Shown: positions 42,030 to 51,677 of the stretch, in pieces
Position numbering within the stretch: the first letter of the stretch is position 1
How the letters are laid out: every line of letters begins with the position of its first letter
From: Hymenobacter sp. YC55
Lineage (GTDB): Bacteria; Bacteroidota; Bacteroidia; Cytophagales; Hymenobacteraceae
DNA length: 64,000 bases
Assembly (NCBI RefSeq): GCF_029433095.1
Contig: NZ_JARNTX010000002.1
Span: 620,001-684,000, forward strand
Direction: 5' to 3'
Program-made: the position numbers and the translations under genes
Notes under the pieces: generated by a model
Seen by the model: the letters and a program-made list of their open reading frames with translations, nothing else
What the model was told of the DNA's origin: nothing
Databases searched by the model: none

Positions 42030-43505
42030 ATGAGCAACTCAAATTCAATAGGTAATAGGTATTCCAGCGGCTTTCTTTACCGCATCCGTGCTTCTACGCA
42101 AAAGGGTGGGTTCTCAGTAGCTCACCTTTGCAATCAGGTGCTTACAACGGCTGCAGCCTTCCTTGTGCTTAGCACCATAAGGCCATTTGCGCCGGTACTA
42201 GCACAGGATATGCCGCGCGTGCGCCGCACCATTCAGGACCTAACGGCGCCAGACATGCAGGGCCGTGGCTACGTTCGCAACGGCGACCTGAAAGCGGCCG
42301 ACTATATACGCAGCCGTTTTCGCCAGCTCAACCTCCAGCCACTAACTCCTAACTACACCCAAGCTTTCCTACTCGATGTCAATACTTTTCCTGGGCAGCT
42401 GAAGCTCAAGCTTCGCTCAAAGACGGGGCATTTTGCTTTTCCGTTGTTTGGTGGCTACCATCACCTGCGCCCCGGAGTTGATTTTATTGCATCACCCAAC
42501 TCAGGCAGTGGCCGTGTTGGCGGTTTCTGTTCAGCTGCGGTTGTGACACAGCTTGATACCACTGTTTTTTCGGATCTAGCTGCCCAGCAGCGCTTCTTGC
42601 AGAAACCCTTGCATAGAAACGGTATCGCAATCAGTGCTCGCTATACGCGGCAAATTAGTACGCTACCTATTGCTTTGCGTCAGCATCTGGAATCGGCTGC
42701 TTTCATGCTGACTATCGTGCCCAAGCTCACAGCGTCTTTAGCGCCCACTCAGAGTCAACAGCCGAGGCTGGATGTACTAGAATCGGCTTGGACTAAGGCT
42801 ACAACTGCCACTCACGGCAAAGAGTCGCCTTCCGTTGCGTTACGTGTTGATGCAGAGCTGAAGCAAAATTACCAAGCCCAAAACCTGGTAGCTTACATAC
42901 CTGGCCAGATCCGTCCCGATTCCTTTCTGGTTGTTACTGCCCACTACGACCATTTGGGGACTATGGGCAAGCACGCCTATTTTCCTGGCGCCAACGACAA
43001 TGCTAGTGGTACAGCAATGTTGTTAGAGCTTGCTGCTTTTTATGCCCGTGCTGAAAACAAGCCTGCTTATTCGGTTGTGTTTATTGCCTTTGGGGCAGAG
43101 GAAGCCGGTTTAATAGGTTCTAGCTTCTTTGTAAATCATCCCTTAGTACCTCTCGATCGAATTCGGTTTCTAGTGAACCTAGATCTGCTTGGTACTGGCT
43201 CGGAGGGAGTAACCGTTGTGAATGGTCGCGAACTGCCTGGCCAATTTCAATTGCTCCAGCGCCTCAATGAAGCTCGTCAGGCGGTGCCTAGCTTAGCTGC
43301 TCGGGGACGAGCGGCCAACTCCGACCACTTTCCTTTTTCAGAGCGCGGAGTGCCGGCGTTTTTCTTGTATACACGCGGTGGCATTGCAGCCTATCACGAT
43401 GTGCAAGACCGTGCCGAAACGCTCCCTCTAACTGCTTTCGCTAGTGTCTTTGTCCTCATCAGTGATTTCCTCAACGCACTTGGCGCTCATCCAATCTCGA
43501 AATAG
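42030..43505 (+). CDS. Secreted M28-family zinc aminopeptidase
   Basis: 491 residues from the ATG at 42030. A hydrophobic signal-like stretch (NQVLTTAAAFLVLSTIRPFAPVLA) starts only at about residue 34, so the true start may be internal at a non-ATG codon or the signal has a long n-region. The catalytic domain has all M28 marks: VTAHYDHLG (zinc His), PGANDNASGTAMLLELA (bridging Asp), FIAFGAEEAGLIGS (general base Glu and zinc Glu), FLVNLDLLG (zinc Asp) and AYHDVQDRAETL (zinc His). Residues about 60-230 form the lid/PA-like region. It likely trims peptides in the periplasm or outside. Single gene, ending at a strong terminator. Confidence 0.92.
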   Translation: MSNSNSIGNRYSSGFLYRIRASTQKGGFSVAHLCNQVLTTAAAFLVLSTIRPFAPVLAQDMPRVRRTIQDLTAPDMQGRGYVRNGDLKAADYIRSRFRQLNLQPLTPNYTQAFLLDVNTFPGQLKLKLRSKTGHFAFPLFGGYHHLRPGVDFIASPNSGSGRVGGFCSAAVVTQLDTTVFSDLAAQQRFLQKPLHRNGIAISARYTRQISTLPIALRQHLESAAFMLTIVPKLTASLAPTQSQQPRLDVLESAWTKATTATHGKESPSVALRVDAELKQNYQAQNLVAYIPGQIRPDSFLVVTAHYDHLGTMGKHAYFPGANDNASGTAMLLELAAFYARAENKPAYSVVFIAFGAEEAGLIGSSFFVNHPLVPLDRIRFLVNLDLLGTGSEGVTVVNGRELPGQFQLLQRLNEARQAVPSLAARGRAANSDHFPFSERGVPAFFLYTRGGIAAYHDVQDRAETLPLTAFASVFVLISDFLNALGAHPISK

Positions 43506-43565
43506 CGTGGCAGATAGTCTAAGTGGGTTGTAGGAGGCGAACCCACTTTGAGCCTTGTTAGATGT

Positions 43566-43614
43566 ATAAAAAGAACGCCCGGAATCAGGCTGTGATTCCG
43601 GGCGTTCTTTTTAT
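43566..43614. terminator. Strong bidirectional terminator, M28 gene / small secreted protein
   Basis: Perfect 22-base inverted repeat (43566-43587 and 43593-43614) with a 5-base loop and A/T runs at both ends, between convergent genes. Confidence 0.95.
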
Positions 43615-43640
43615 AAGAGATAGAGCAGTACGACTGTAGG

Positions 43641-44186
43641 CTATTCGTTTGTTCTGAAAGAACTCATGATCTGCTTGGCTACCGTTTCCCACTCCGGCTT
43701 TTGACGGTCGGCACAAGTGAAAGTGCACATGAGAAGTTTGCCTTCTACGTCGGTGAAGAAGATAAGCTGATATACTTCGTGGCCAAGCTCAGGCTTCATC
43801 AATTCGAGGTAACCCACTTTACGACCGCTCACTTCTTTAATGCCGTTACCAAACCACTTAGCTTCTTTGAACTGCTTAGTGTAGGTCTTATAGAAGTTAG
43901 CAGCATAAATGTCGATCATATCCTGATCGGCAGTATTGTCCGTGTAAGTAAAGGCTAGGCTAGCCTCTTTGCTGTTAGTATAGATTACACTTGGACGGCT
44001 TTGCGCACGAGCATAGTTGAAATCCATTTGCTGCTCGCTCATGACTTCAAATCCTTTAGGGATTAGAATCTCTACTCGCTCACTTAGTACACGCTTTTTG
44101 ATAAGTTCTACTTCAGCATAAGGACGGAAAGCCGCCAAAAGAAGAAGCAAGCAAAGCGTAGCTGGGAAGAGTACTACTTTTTTCAT
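43641..44186 (-). CDS. Small secreted protein of unknown function, possibly DcrB/PsbP-like fold
   Basis: 181 residues from the ATG at 44186, directly opening into a signal peptide (KKVVLFPATLCLLLLLAAFRPYAEV). The longer frame upstream is AT-driven. The mature part reads RVEILIPKGFEVMSEQQM, then VIYTNSKEASLAFTYTDN, a helix YAANFYKTYTKQFKEAKWFG, KEVSGRKVGYLELMKP and YQLIFFTDVEGKLLMCTFTC, ending in KQIMSSFRTNE. The order (hydrophobic strand near a P-x-GF motif, a helix, antiparallel strands, final helix) resembles DcrB/PsbP-like lipocalin-small folds. Function unknown. Single gene. Confidence 0.7.
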   Translation of the reverse strand: MKKVVLFPATLCLLLLLAAFRPYAEVELIKKRVLSERVEILIPKGFEVMSEQQMDFNYARAQSRPSVIYTNSKEASLAFTYTDNTADQDMIDIYAANFYKTYTKQFKEAKWFGNGIKEVSGRKVGYLELMKPELGHEVYQLIFFTDVEGKLLMCTFTCADRQKPEWETVAKQIMSSFRTNE

Positions 44187-44507
44187 AATAAATGATTGAA
44201 AAAAGATGAAAATCGGCTTGATGGTTATCTCGAATACCAAACGTTTTATCTGTTTGGATAACACAATTTACGAACGATTTATGGACTTGCAATAGGGTGC
44301 TTAAAAATAGTTTCTTGTAAATAACCTGGAACAAGCTAAAAACGCCCTAAACAGGCTTTAAACCGGATAAATAAAAAATCAACCTTTTATATACTTAAGA
44401 GCTTTTCGTTATACGTGGTTGCAATAAATCAAAATCATATGAGAAAAATTACATGATACATTTTACAGGAAAAGTGCAAGATTGTTGTCAATTCAGTTAA
44501 TTTGCAC
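44187..44507. other. AT-rich gap upstream of the small secreted protein
   Basis: 321 bases, strongly AT-rich, with no gene. The right end is the 3' side of yicC; the left end is the upstream region of the gene at 43641-44186, where a one-mismatch -7 box lies near 44243 on the minus strand. Confidence 0.5.
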
Positions 44508-45404
44508 TTAAAGAATATTATTGATCTGTTCCTTTATTTTTTCAAGTTCTTCTTTCATGCCAACTACTAAGTGTTGTACAATAGAGTCGTTGGCCTTTGA
44601 GCCAATTGTGTTGATTTCGCGTCCCATTTCTTGCGAAATAAAGGCCAGTTTTTTCCCCGTTGGCTCTGGCAAATACACAGTTTCAGTGAAATAGTGCAAA
44701 TGGCTGACTAACCGTACTTTTTCCTCAGCGATATCTAGCTTCTCTATATAATATATAAGTTCCTGTTCGAATCGGCTCTGGTTGAACTGCTCGCTGCTAG
44801 CAAGGTCGGCGAGGTGTGCGCGAAGTCGTTCGCGCACTTGCTCTACCCGGTTAGGATCGTGGCGCTCTATCTCTGCTAGTTGAATGCGTATACTATCTAA
44901 GTAGCCTAGAATCTCGGTGGTGAGAGTCTGTCCTTCTGTGCGGCGAAACTCATGAGTCCGGTCGAGAGCTTCTTGTAATAAAGGCTGTAGCTCTTCCCAC
45001 GCTACTTCTTCCTCCTGTTCGGGGAGCGATACTCCTTCAGCAGGCAGGCGCAAGCTTCCTGGTAATGCCTTGGCAATACTCGCTAATACTTCGACCGATA
45101 CCCCTATCCGGCTGCTTAGCTCCACCAACTCTTGGTAAGCGGCCGTCAAAGCAGCTTGGTTGACTATACCCGTCTGATTGTTGGCAGCCCGTACTCGGGT
45201 GAAGTCAAGGTTCAAATTCACTTTCCCACGCACTAAGCTTCTAGTAACCAAGTTTCGAATTTCTAGTTCTCGATCTTGCAAGAAGCGGGGTAGGCGAAGT
45301 GTTAAATCCAGGGACTTTGAATTCAAGGATTTAATCTCAACAGTAGCAGAGTAAGAGTCAGTGTCGCGGTGAGCAACACCGTAGCCGGTCATGGATTGAA
45401 GCAT
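44508..45404 (-). CDS. yicC: YicC-family endoribonuclease / RNase adaptor
   Basis: 298 residues from the ATG at 45404 (MLQSMTGYG), the universal YicC start; an upstream extension is not conserved-looking. Seen: SMTGYGVAHRD, VEIKSLNSKSLDLTLRLPRFL, VRGKVNLNLDF, the coiled middle (about 110-230) and the C-terminal DUF1732 part with FEQELIYYIEKLDIAEEKVRLVSHL, GKKLAFISQEMGREINTIGSKAND. YicC is described as an RNA-binding nuclease that promotes sRNA turnover in E. coli. Divergent from a TonB-dependent receptor, each with its own probable promoter. In many genomes yicC precedes gmk; gmk is not adjacent here. Confidence 0.94.
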   Translation of the reverse strand: MLQSMTGYGVAHRDTDSYSATVEIKSLNSKSLDLTLRLPRFLQDRELEIRNLVTRSLVRGKVNLNLDFTRVRAANNQTGIVNQAALTAAYQELVELSSRIGVSVEVLASIAKALPGSLRLPAEGVSLPEQEEEVAWEELQPLLQEALDRTHEFRRTEGQTLTTEILGYLDSIRIQLAEIERHDPNRVEQVRERLRAHLADLASSEQFNQSRFEQELIYYIEKLDIAEEKVRLVSHLHYFTETVYLPEPTGKKLAFISQEMGREINTIGSKANDSIVQHLVVGMKEELEKIKEQINNIL

Positions 45405-45426
45405 GGTCGAAATGGTAAAAGGGGCG

Positions 45427-45455
45427 CAAAAGTAGTAGTTTCTTTCAGGTTCAAA
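45427..45455 (-). promoter_or_regulatory. Probable yicC promoter
   Basis: On the minus strand TTTG (45455-45452), a 17-base spacer, then TACTTTTG (45434-45427), fitting the Bacteroidota -33/-7 pattern. The start of transcription would fall about 16 bases before the ATG. Confidence 0.45.
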
Positions 45456-45499
45456 TGCGCTTAAAGGGCGCGTAACACAAGGGTAATATGGAGGCAATC

Positions 45500-45527
45500 T
45501 TGGCGTAATAGGAGCCCGGTAGTTTTG
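45500..45527 (+). promoter_or_regulatory. Probable promoter of the TonB-receptor operon
   Basis: TTG at 45500-45502, a 17-base spacer, then TAGTTTTG at 45520-45527, matching TAnnTTTG. It is divergent from the yicC promoter with about 45 bases between the two -33 elements. Confidence 0.45.
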
Positions 45528-45550
45528 TGGCGCCAACGAAAATTTACTGT

Positions 45551-48364
45551 ATGCGTCATCTTTTTCTCCTGTTTATAGGCTTGTTGTTCAGTACGCTAAC
45601 AATGGCCCAGCAAGGCTCTATCGTCGGCAAGGTTACCGATAAAAAAACCGGTGATGGTGTAATTGGAGCTACCGTTATTGTGACAGGCACGGTGCAGGCC
45701 GCGCCAGTTGATGTTGAGGGTAACTACGAATTAAAGCTTGATCCGGGTACCTACAATATTACAATGACCTACATCGGCTATAAGCCGCTGACTTTTACGG
45801 GCATTGCAGTAACAGCCGGTAACAAAACCACCCTGAATGGGTCGATGGAAGAAAGCGCCACTTCTCTAAAAGAAGTGACTGTAACGGGCCAAAAGCAGAC
45901 CGGAACAGAAGTGGCTCTCATCCAAGACCTCAAGAAGAGTGAGGTGGTGGTGAGCGGTATGAGTAACGACCAGATTGTGAAGTCGCTGGACCGCGACGCG
46001 GCCGAAGTCGTGAAACGTATTCCAGGCGTTACCATTCAAAGCAACAATTACATCGTAATCCGCGGCTTAGCAGAACGCTATAATACGGTGCTACTGAACG
46101 ACGCACTGACGCCTTCGGCCGAGGTGGATACCCGGTCGTTTTCATTTGACATTTTGCCTAGTTCGGTTATTGATAGGCTGCTGATTTTTAAATCTGGCTC
46201 GCCAGAACTGCCCGGCGAAATGGGGGGAGGCGTGGTGAAAGTGTACACCAAGAATTCAGTGCTGGAAAACACTACTAGCTTAACCGTTTCGGGTTGGGTT
46301 CGTAGCGGAACGACCTTCAAGAACAACTACCTGACCAACGACAGAAGCAGTACCGATTGGCTTGGCTTCGATGATGGCAAGCGCGAGCAACCCGCGCAGG
46401 TTCCAGATGAACTCGTTAAGCGCGGCATCACACCGGCCGCTCAACTAACGGATCTCAGCCGCTCGTTCCGCAGCACGACGTGGCTGCCTACCATCACGCG
46501 CGCCCTTCCTGATTTACGTGCTTCACTAGGTCTGACTCGAAAATTTGATATAGGGTCTACTTCCCTTAGCAATGTTACGTCGCTCTCGTATTCTAAGGCC
46601 CGTGAGCAATATCACATCGAGCGCAACCGCTATTTGATTGAACTCGACGAGAACACGCAGCAACCCCGGGCTTATTACGAGTACGACGATGAGCGGGCGC
46701 TAACCAGTTTGCGGATCGGATTGATTCATAACTGGCAAATGCGCCTCAGCGACCGTAACCGCCTCGAGTTTCGCAATTTCTTTAATCAGTATGCCACCGA
46801 CGAAGTGGTACACCGGGTTGGCGCTAACGCCGACCAGATTGAGCGCGACGACTACTCGCTTCACTACCAAAGCCGCACAATCTACTCTGGCCAGCTTCAG
46901 GGCTCGCACGACCTCGGGGAGAACAACCACACTACTTTGACTTGGTCGGGAGGCTATAACTATGTTTTCCGCGACGAGCCCGACTACAGCCGGTACCAGA
47001 ATTCGCGCAGTACTGAGTTCGAACAGCCCTTTTCCGTTAACATCCCCCGCGAGGGCAACATCACGGAAACCAGCCGGTTCTTCTCTACCCTGAAGGAAAA
47101 CACTTACATGGCCAGCGGCCAATGGGAGCGCCGTTTTACGGGCCGTGACACAACGCGAGCCAATCAATTTAAACTCCGGGCCGGCTTCTACACCGAGCAG
47201 CGGGAGCGGGATTTGCGTAACCGCTATTTCTCGTTTATCCGCGGACAGAATTTCAACCGGGGCGACTTGATTGGGCTGCCAATCGATCAAATCTTCGCAC
47301 CTGAAAACTTGGACGCTACTACAGGCTTCACTGTTGATGAAGGAACTAAGCCCCAAGACCGCTACAACGCCGAAAACACCCTGGTTGCGGGTTATGTCGG
47401 AGTAGTTGCCCCAATCTCCGACAAATTTAGCGTGTCGGGCGGCATCCGTATCGAGCATAACCGCCGCAAACTCAGCAACCAAGTGGAGGACTACAAGGAA
47501 ATCAAGACGATTCCTATGCCCTCTTTCAATGCTACCTACAACTTCAACGAGCGCTCGTTGTTGCGCCTAGCGGGCAGCCTTACTGTAAACCGCCCCGAGT
47601 TTCGCGAAATTGCTTCCTTCGAGTATTACGATTTCACGACCAACTCTATCATCATTGGTAGTCCATCTTTAAAGACCGCCACTATTTACAACGGCGACTT
47701 CCGGTATGAATTTTATCCGTCGCGGTCGGAGTTAATATCGATTGGCGCATTCTATAAGTACTTCAACAATGCTATTGAGCAGATAACGCTCAATTCTACG
47801 GGTACGCAACTCTACCGCACCTTTCAGAATGCCGACCAAGCCTACGATGTAGGGGCTGAATTAGAAGTGCGCAAGGGGTTGGCCGAGGTTGCCTCTAATT
47901 CATTTCTGCAACGCTTGTCTTTCGTGGCCAATGCCTCTGTTATCTACAGCCGCGTTAAGTTGAAGGTGACCGAGGAAAATGAGGGCTTTGCGCTTAGTAA
48001 CCGACCACTCCAAGGCCAGTCGCCGTTTGTTGTGAATTTGGGTGCATTCTATCAGGATGATGACGCTAAATGGCAGGTGTCGGCACAGTACAACGTCATT
48101 GGTCAACGCTTCACCTTCATTGGCGACAAAACCCTCAACTACTCGGTGATTGAGATGCCCCGCCACGTCATCGACCTCTCGGTTACCAAAGGCATTGGCC
48201 AGCACCTGCAACTCCGGGCCGGTATTCAAGACTTGTTGAACCAATCCTATCGGCAGTACTATGATTTCAACCGCGACAGCAAAATTAGTTCTAATGAGCG
48301 GGGTTCCTTCGGGACCTATCGTCGGGGCAGTTACTCGACGCTTGGCTTGACTTACAATTTCTAA
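45551..48364 (+). CDS. TonB-dependent receptor with carboxypeptidase-like N-terminal domain
   Basis: 937 residues from the ATG at 45551. Signal peptide ends at LTMAQ. Residues about 25-105 form a carboxypeptidase-D-like domain (IVGKVTDKKTGDGVIGATVIVTG, YIGYKPLTFTGI). A plug follows (SLDRDAAEVVKRIPGVTIQS, IVIRGLAERYNTVLLNDALTPSAEVDTRSFSFDILPSSVID, GGGVVKVYTKN), then a 22-strand-type barrel ending GSYSTLGLTYNF. It has no SusD partner; instead a secreted T9SS protein follows after 115 bases on the same strand. Such single-gene receptors import siderophores, metals or other small ligands. The ligand cannot be told. Transcribed from its own promoter, divergent from yicC. Confidence 0.93.
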   Translation: MRHLFLLFIGLLFSTLTMAQQGSIVGKVTDKKTGDGVIGATVIVTGTVQAAPVDVEGNYELKLDPGTYNITMTYIGYKPLTFTGIAVTAGNKTTLNGSMEESATSLKEVTVTGQKQTGTEVALIQDLKKSEVVVSGMSNDQIVKSLDRDAAEVVKRIPGVTIQSNNYIVIRGLAERYNTVLLNDALTPSAEVDTRSFSFDILPSSVIDRLLIFKSGSPELPGEMGGGVVKVYTKNSVLENTTSLTVSGWVRSGTTFKNNYLTNDRSSTDWLGFDDGKREQPAQVPDELVKRGITPAAQLTDLSRSFRSTTWLPTITRALPDLRASLGLTRKFDIGSTSLSNVTSLSYSKAREQYHIERNRYLIELDENTQQPRAYYEYDDERALTSLRIGLIHNWQMRLSDRNRLEFRNFFNQYATDEVVHRVGANADQIERDDYSLHYQSRTIYSGQLQGSHDLGENNHTTLTWSGGYNYVFRDEPDYSRYQNSRSTEFEQPFSVNIPREGNITETSRFFSTLKENTYMASGQWERRFTGRDTTRANQFKLRAGFYTEQRERDLRNRYFSFIRGQNFNRGDLIGLPIDQIFAPENLDATTGFTVDEGTKPQDRYNAENTLVAGYVGVVAPISDKFSVSGGIRIEHNRRKLSNQVEDYKEIKTIPMPSFNATYNFNERSLLRLAGSLTVNRPEFREIASFEYYDFTTNSIIIGSPSLKTATIYNGDFRYEFYPSRSELISIGAFYKYFNNAIEQITLNSTGTQLYRTFQNADQAYDVGAELEVRKGLAEVASNSFLQRLSFVANASVIYSRVKLKVTEENEGFALSNRPLQGQSPFVVNLGAFYQDDDAKWQVSAQYNVIGQRFTFIGDKTLNYSVIEMPRHVIDLSVTKGIGQHLQLRAGIQDLLNQSYRQYYDFNRDSKISSNERGSFGTYRRGSYSTLGLTYNF

Positions 48365-48479
48365 TCATAAAGTAACACAAACCTAACCTGAACCATACGC
48401 CCATTTTCAATCAATGGGCGTACTGGTTTTCAGCCCCTGGCCTCTTATTCCCTTTTCCTTCATCACCTATCTCCCCATC

Positions 48480-50135
48480 ATGAAGAAGCTTGTACTCCCC
48501 ATCCTTTTGGCTGTGACGGCTGTTGTTTCCACTGCTCCGCTGGCTCTGGCTCAGGCAGTATGCCCTGCAGCACCAACTCCAATCACCGTTCCAGGCACCA
48601 TCAGCTCGGATGTTACCTGGACCAGCAACAACGTGTACTTGCTTACTGACCGCGTATACGTAACCAGCGGCGCGACACTCACTATCCAACCTGGTACTAT
48701 TATCAAAGGCACGGGCTTAGGTACGCTCGTCATTGAGCGGGGAGCCCGCCTGATTGCCGATGGCACAGCTGCCCAACCCATCGTCTTCACGTCCAACCAA
48801 CCTGCCGGCATGCGTAACACTGGCGACTGGGGTGGAATTGTGATTCTAGGTCGGGCGCCGATCAACCAACCCGGCACGCCCATTATCGAAGGCGTTCCCG
48901 GCCGGTCTTTCGGTGGCACGGACCCCAACGACAACTCTGGTATTTTGCGCTACGTGCGTATCGAGTACTGCGGCATTGCCCTAACGCCCAATAACGAAAT
49001 CAATGGTTTAACAATGGGTGGTGTTGGTGCCGGTACCATCATCGACTACGTCCAGGTGTACGCGTCGGGAGACGATTCTTTTGAGTGGTTTGGCGGCAAC
49101 GTGAACGCCAAACACCTAGTTGCCGTTTCCGCCGTAGACGACGACTTCGATACTGACTTCGGTTACTCTGGTAAAGTGCAGTACGCCGTGTCGGTGCGCA
49201 ATCCTGCCGTGGACGACGTCTCAGGTTCTACTGCCTTCGAGTCGGATAACGACGCTAACGGCTCGACCTTAACGCCAATTACTTCCCCTGTGTTCTCTAA
49301 CGTGAGCGCCTTTCTGCAAAACGTACCAAGTACTACTCGCTTCACCCGCGCACTGCACCTACGCCGCAACACGCAAATCTCTATCTTCAACTCGGTATTT
49401 ACCGGCTGGCCCCAAGGTCTGACCCTCGACGGCGGACCAGCGCAAACCAATGCTACCAACGGATCGTTGGTGCTGAAAAACAACGTATTTGCTGGCATTG
49501 CGTCCCCTTACACACAACAGTCGGGTGGTAGCTATAACGTACAGGGCTTCTGGGAAGCGGCGGCCAATGCCAACCAGACGTTGTCTACTATTGCTGCGCT
49601 GAATCTTAACGCCGATAATTTCAGCTTTGCTAATACCAACGGCACCCCGAACGGAGTGCCCGCTTTTAATTTGCCCGCCAATTCGCCTTTGGTAGGAGGA
49701 GCTGCTTTCTCGGATGCTAAACTCGGGGGTGGGTTTTTTGATAACGTTGCATACCGCGGCGCCTTCGGACCGGCAGGGACAGCTAACTGGGCTGCGGGCT
49801 GGACTAACTTCAACCCCCAAACTACGTGCTACAACCGTCCTGGCCTCACGCTTGCTAACAAGCAAGCAGACGAGCAGGTACAAGGTTTGAGCGTAGCGCC
49901 GAACCCAACGGAAGGTGCTGCCAAACTCACATTTGAACTGAAGAAAGCTAACGTTGTAACTGTACGTGTACTGGATGTAACGGGCCGTACTGTAGCAGTA
50001 GTGCGCAACGGGCAGAAGCTGAGCACTGGCGTGCAGAACGTCGAGTTGCCTACTTCTTTGCAGGCTGGCTTGTATGTTGCTTCGGTTACAACTGGCGAAA
50101 CTACACAGGCTGTGCGCTTTGTAGTAACAAAGTAA
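48480..50135 (+). CDS. Secreted T9SS protein paired with TonB receptor
   Basis: 551 residues from the ATG at 48480 (signal peptide KKLVLPILLAVTAVVSTAPLALAQ). The mature part is Gly/Asn-rich with regularly spaced hydrophobic strands (LTIQPGTIIKGTGLGTLVIERGARLIADG, YVRIEYCGIAL, IDYVQVYASGDDSFEWFGG, HLVAVSAVDDDFDTDFGYSG), suggesting a right-handed beta-helix. The last 75 residues are a T9SS type A sorting domain (SVAPNPTEGAAKLTF, VTVRVLDVTGRTVAVV, LQAGLYVAS, VRFVVTK). Probably exported through SprA and held at the surface, possibly as the binding partner of the receptor encoded 115 bases upstream. That pairing is inference from position. Strong terminator follows. Confidence 0.85.
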   Translation: MKKLVLPILLAVTAVVSTAPLALAQAVCPAAPTPITVPGTISSDVTWTSNNVYLLTDRVYVTSGATLTIQPGTIIKGTGLGTLVIERGARLIADGTAAQPIVFTSNQPAGMRNTGDWGGIVILGRAPINQPGTPIIEGVPGRSFGGTDPNDNSGILRYVRIEYCGIALTPNNEINGLTMGGVGAGTIIDYVQVYASGDDSFEWFGGNVNAKHLVAVSAVDDDFDTDFGYSGKVQYAVSVRNPAVDDVSGSTAFESDNDANGSTLTPITSPVFSNVSAFLQNVPSTTRFTRALHLRRNTQISIFNSVFTGWPQGLTLDGGPAQTNATNGSLVLKNNVFAGIASPYTQQSGGSYNVQGFWEAAANANQTLSTIAALNLNADNFSFANTNGTPNGVPAFNLPANSPLVGGAAFSDAKLGGGFFDNVAYRGAFGPAGTANWAAGWTNFNPQTTCYNRPGLTLANKQADEQVQGLSVAPNPTEGAAKLTFELKKANVVTVRVLDVTGRTVAVVRNGQKLSTGVQNVELPTSLQAGLYVASVTTGETTQAVRFVVTK

Positions 50136-50153
50136 TCTTTTAAATAGGAGTGT

Positions 50154-50185
50154 AAAAAGCCTGCCTCCACAGAGGCAGGCTTTTT
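50154..50185 (+). terminator. Intrinsic terminator of receptor/T9SS operon
   Basis: Perfect 14-base stem (50154-50167 and 50172-50185) with a 4-base loop and a TTTTT end, 18 bases after the stop codon. Confidence 0.92.
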
Positions 50186-50331
50186 CATGTTTGTACCTGA
50201 AGCATTTTCACAGTGTCTGTACAAGCTGACAACTGCCCAGAATACCTAGATTGCGGTGTTTGCGTGCTGCCGCTCCCTAATAGTCTCGTGAGCTTGTTAG
50301 AAAATAGATCAGCTACTTTATTATTGCTTGC

Positions 50332-51546
50332 ATGAGGCTTCGTGTTCTGCATTTGCCTAAGTGGTACCCTAACCGCTACGATAATCAGGACGGTGACTTT
50401 GTGGCTCGGCACATAGAAGCTATTGCACGGGCCACAACCGATGAAGCGCCTCTGCAAACTGCGGTAGTATTTGCTGCGGTGGCGCGTGGTCCGCTGCCCT
50501 CGCTTATTGATGCAGAAGTAGATCTGGACGGTGTTGTACCTACATGGCGCTATTACTACCGTGCGCGCTTCACGGGTTTAGAAGGACTTGATAAGGTTCT
50601 GAAGCTGTTGTTATGGCTGATGTGCATCAGGAAGGGAATGCGCGCAGTGCAGCAGCATTGGAGCGGACAAAAGCCAGACTTGGTGCATGCCCACATTCTA
50701 CTGCGCACCGGGGTGGTGGCGTTGTGGTTGAAGTGGTGGCAGCGGATTCCCTATTTGATTACTGAAAATTGGACCATCTTTTTGCCCGCTAATGCTTGGC
50801 GGTTGGGGTGGCTACGGGGGCGCGTGGCAGCGCTATTAGTACGCCAAGCCGCTGCCTTCACGCCCGTATCAGAAGACTTACGCAAGGCACTCATCCAACT
50901 CGGGGGCGTCAACACGCTCACGGTTATCATTCCGAATGTGGTGGACACCGACTTGTTTCATTTGCCGGCCAAGCCAGAAGCGCGGCGGGGGCTGTTGAAT
51001 GTTGCGGCGTTCAATGAGCAAGCCAAAAACCTGAGCGGTATCTTACGCACTGTATCCCGCTTACGCATTACGCATCCGGCCTTAAATGTTCATCTTCGCA
51101 TTGCGGGTTATGGAGCGGCCGAAAGGCAGATGCATCAATTAGCAACCGACTTAGGGTTGTTGGCTGACGGCACGGTGGAGTTCCTAGGTAAGCTAAGCTC
51201 TTCTGAAGTAGCCGAGGAAATGCGTCGGGCTCAAGCTTTTGTGTTGTTTTCCAATTACGAAAACTTGCCGTGCGTACTCATCGAAGCGCAGGCCAGTGGA
51301 TTACCAGCTGTAGCTACCGCTGTAAATGGGGTGCCCGAGCTATTACCCCATGATGGCTCTAAAGGCCTGCTGGTGCCGGCAGGAGACGAAGAAGCCTTAG
51401 CGCAAGCACTGCTAACGGTCTTGCAAGAGTCCGACGGCCGTTTTGATGCGACGGCTTTGCGGGCGGCTGCCGTCGCGCGGTTTAGCTATCCGGCCGTTGG
51501 AGCGGCTTTCCGTCGGGTGTATGAGCAGATCATGCACGAGCAGTAA
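50332..51546 (+). CDS. Glycosyltransferase family 4
   Basis: 404 residues from the ATG at 50332. GT-B fold: the N-terminal domain starts RVLHLPKWYPNRYDNQDGDFVARHIEAIA, with a hydrophobic stretch LLLWLMCIRKG and PDLVHAHILLRTGV. The C-terminal domain has IIPNVVDTDLF, GLLNVAAFNEQAKNLSGIL, LRIAGYGAAERQM and the donor site FSNYENLPCVLIEAQASGLPAVATAVNGVPEL with two Glu in E-x7-E spacing. Acts on a lipid-linked glycan at the inner membrane. A flippase follows on the same strand 131 bases later, so this is a small exopolysaccharide or O-antigen fragment; donor unknown. Confidence 0.9.
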   Translation: MRLRVLHLPKWYPNRYDNQDGDFVARHIEAIARATTDEAPLQTAVVFAAVARGPLPSLIDAEVDLDGVVPTWRYYYRARFTGLEGLDKVLKLLLWLMCIRKGMRAVQQHWSGQKPDLVHAHILLRTGVVALWLKWWQRIPYLITENWTIFLPANAWRLGWLRGRVAALLVRQAAAFTPVSEDLRKALIQLGGVNTLTVIIPNVVDTDLFHLPAKPEARRGLLNVAAFNEQAKNLSGILRTVSRLRITHPALNVHLRIAGYGAAERQMHQLATDLGLLADGTVEFLGKLSSSEVAEEMRRAQAFVLFSNYENLPCVLIEAQASGLPAVATAVNGVPELLPHDGSKGLLVPAGDEEALAQALLTVLQESDGRFDATALRAAAVARFSYPAVGAAFRRVYEQIMHEQ

Positions 51547-51677
51547 CGCCGGCGGCGGATACCTAGCTGTTACGCACCTATCTTGCCTTGGCCTTAAAGG
51601 ACTGAAACCGCAAATAGTAGCTAAAAGTCAAGGCTACTTTCGCGTTACAGCATCCTACACTTGTTTTGTTTCCTTGA

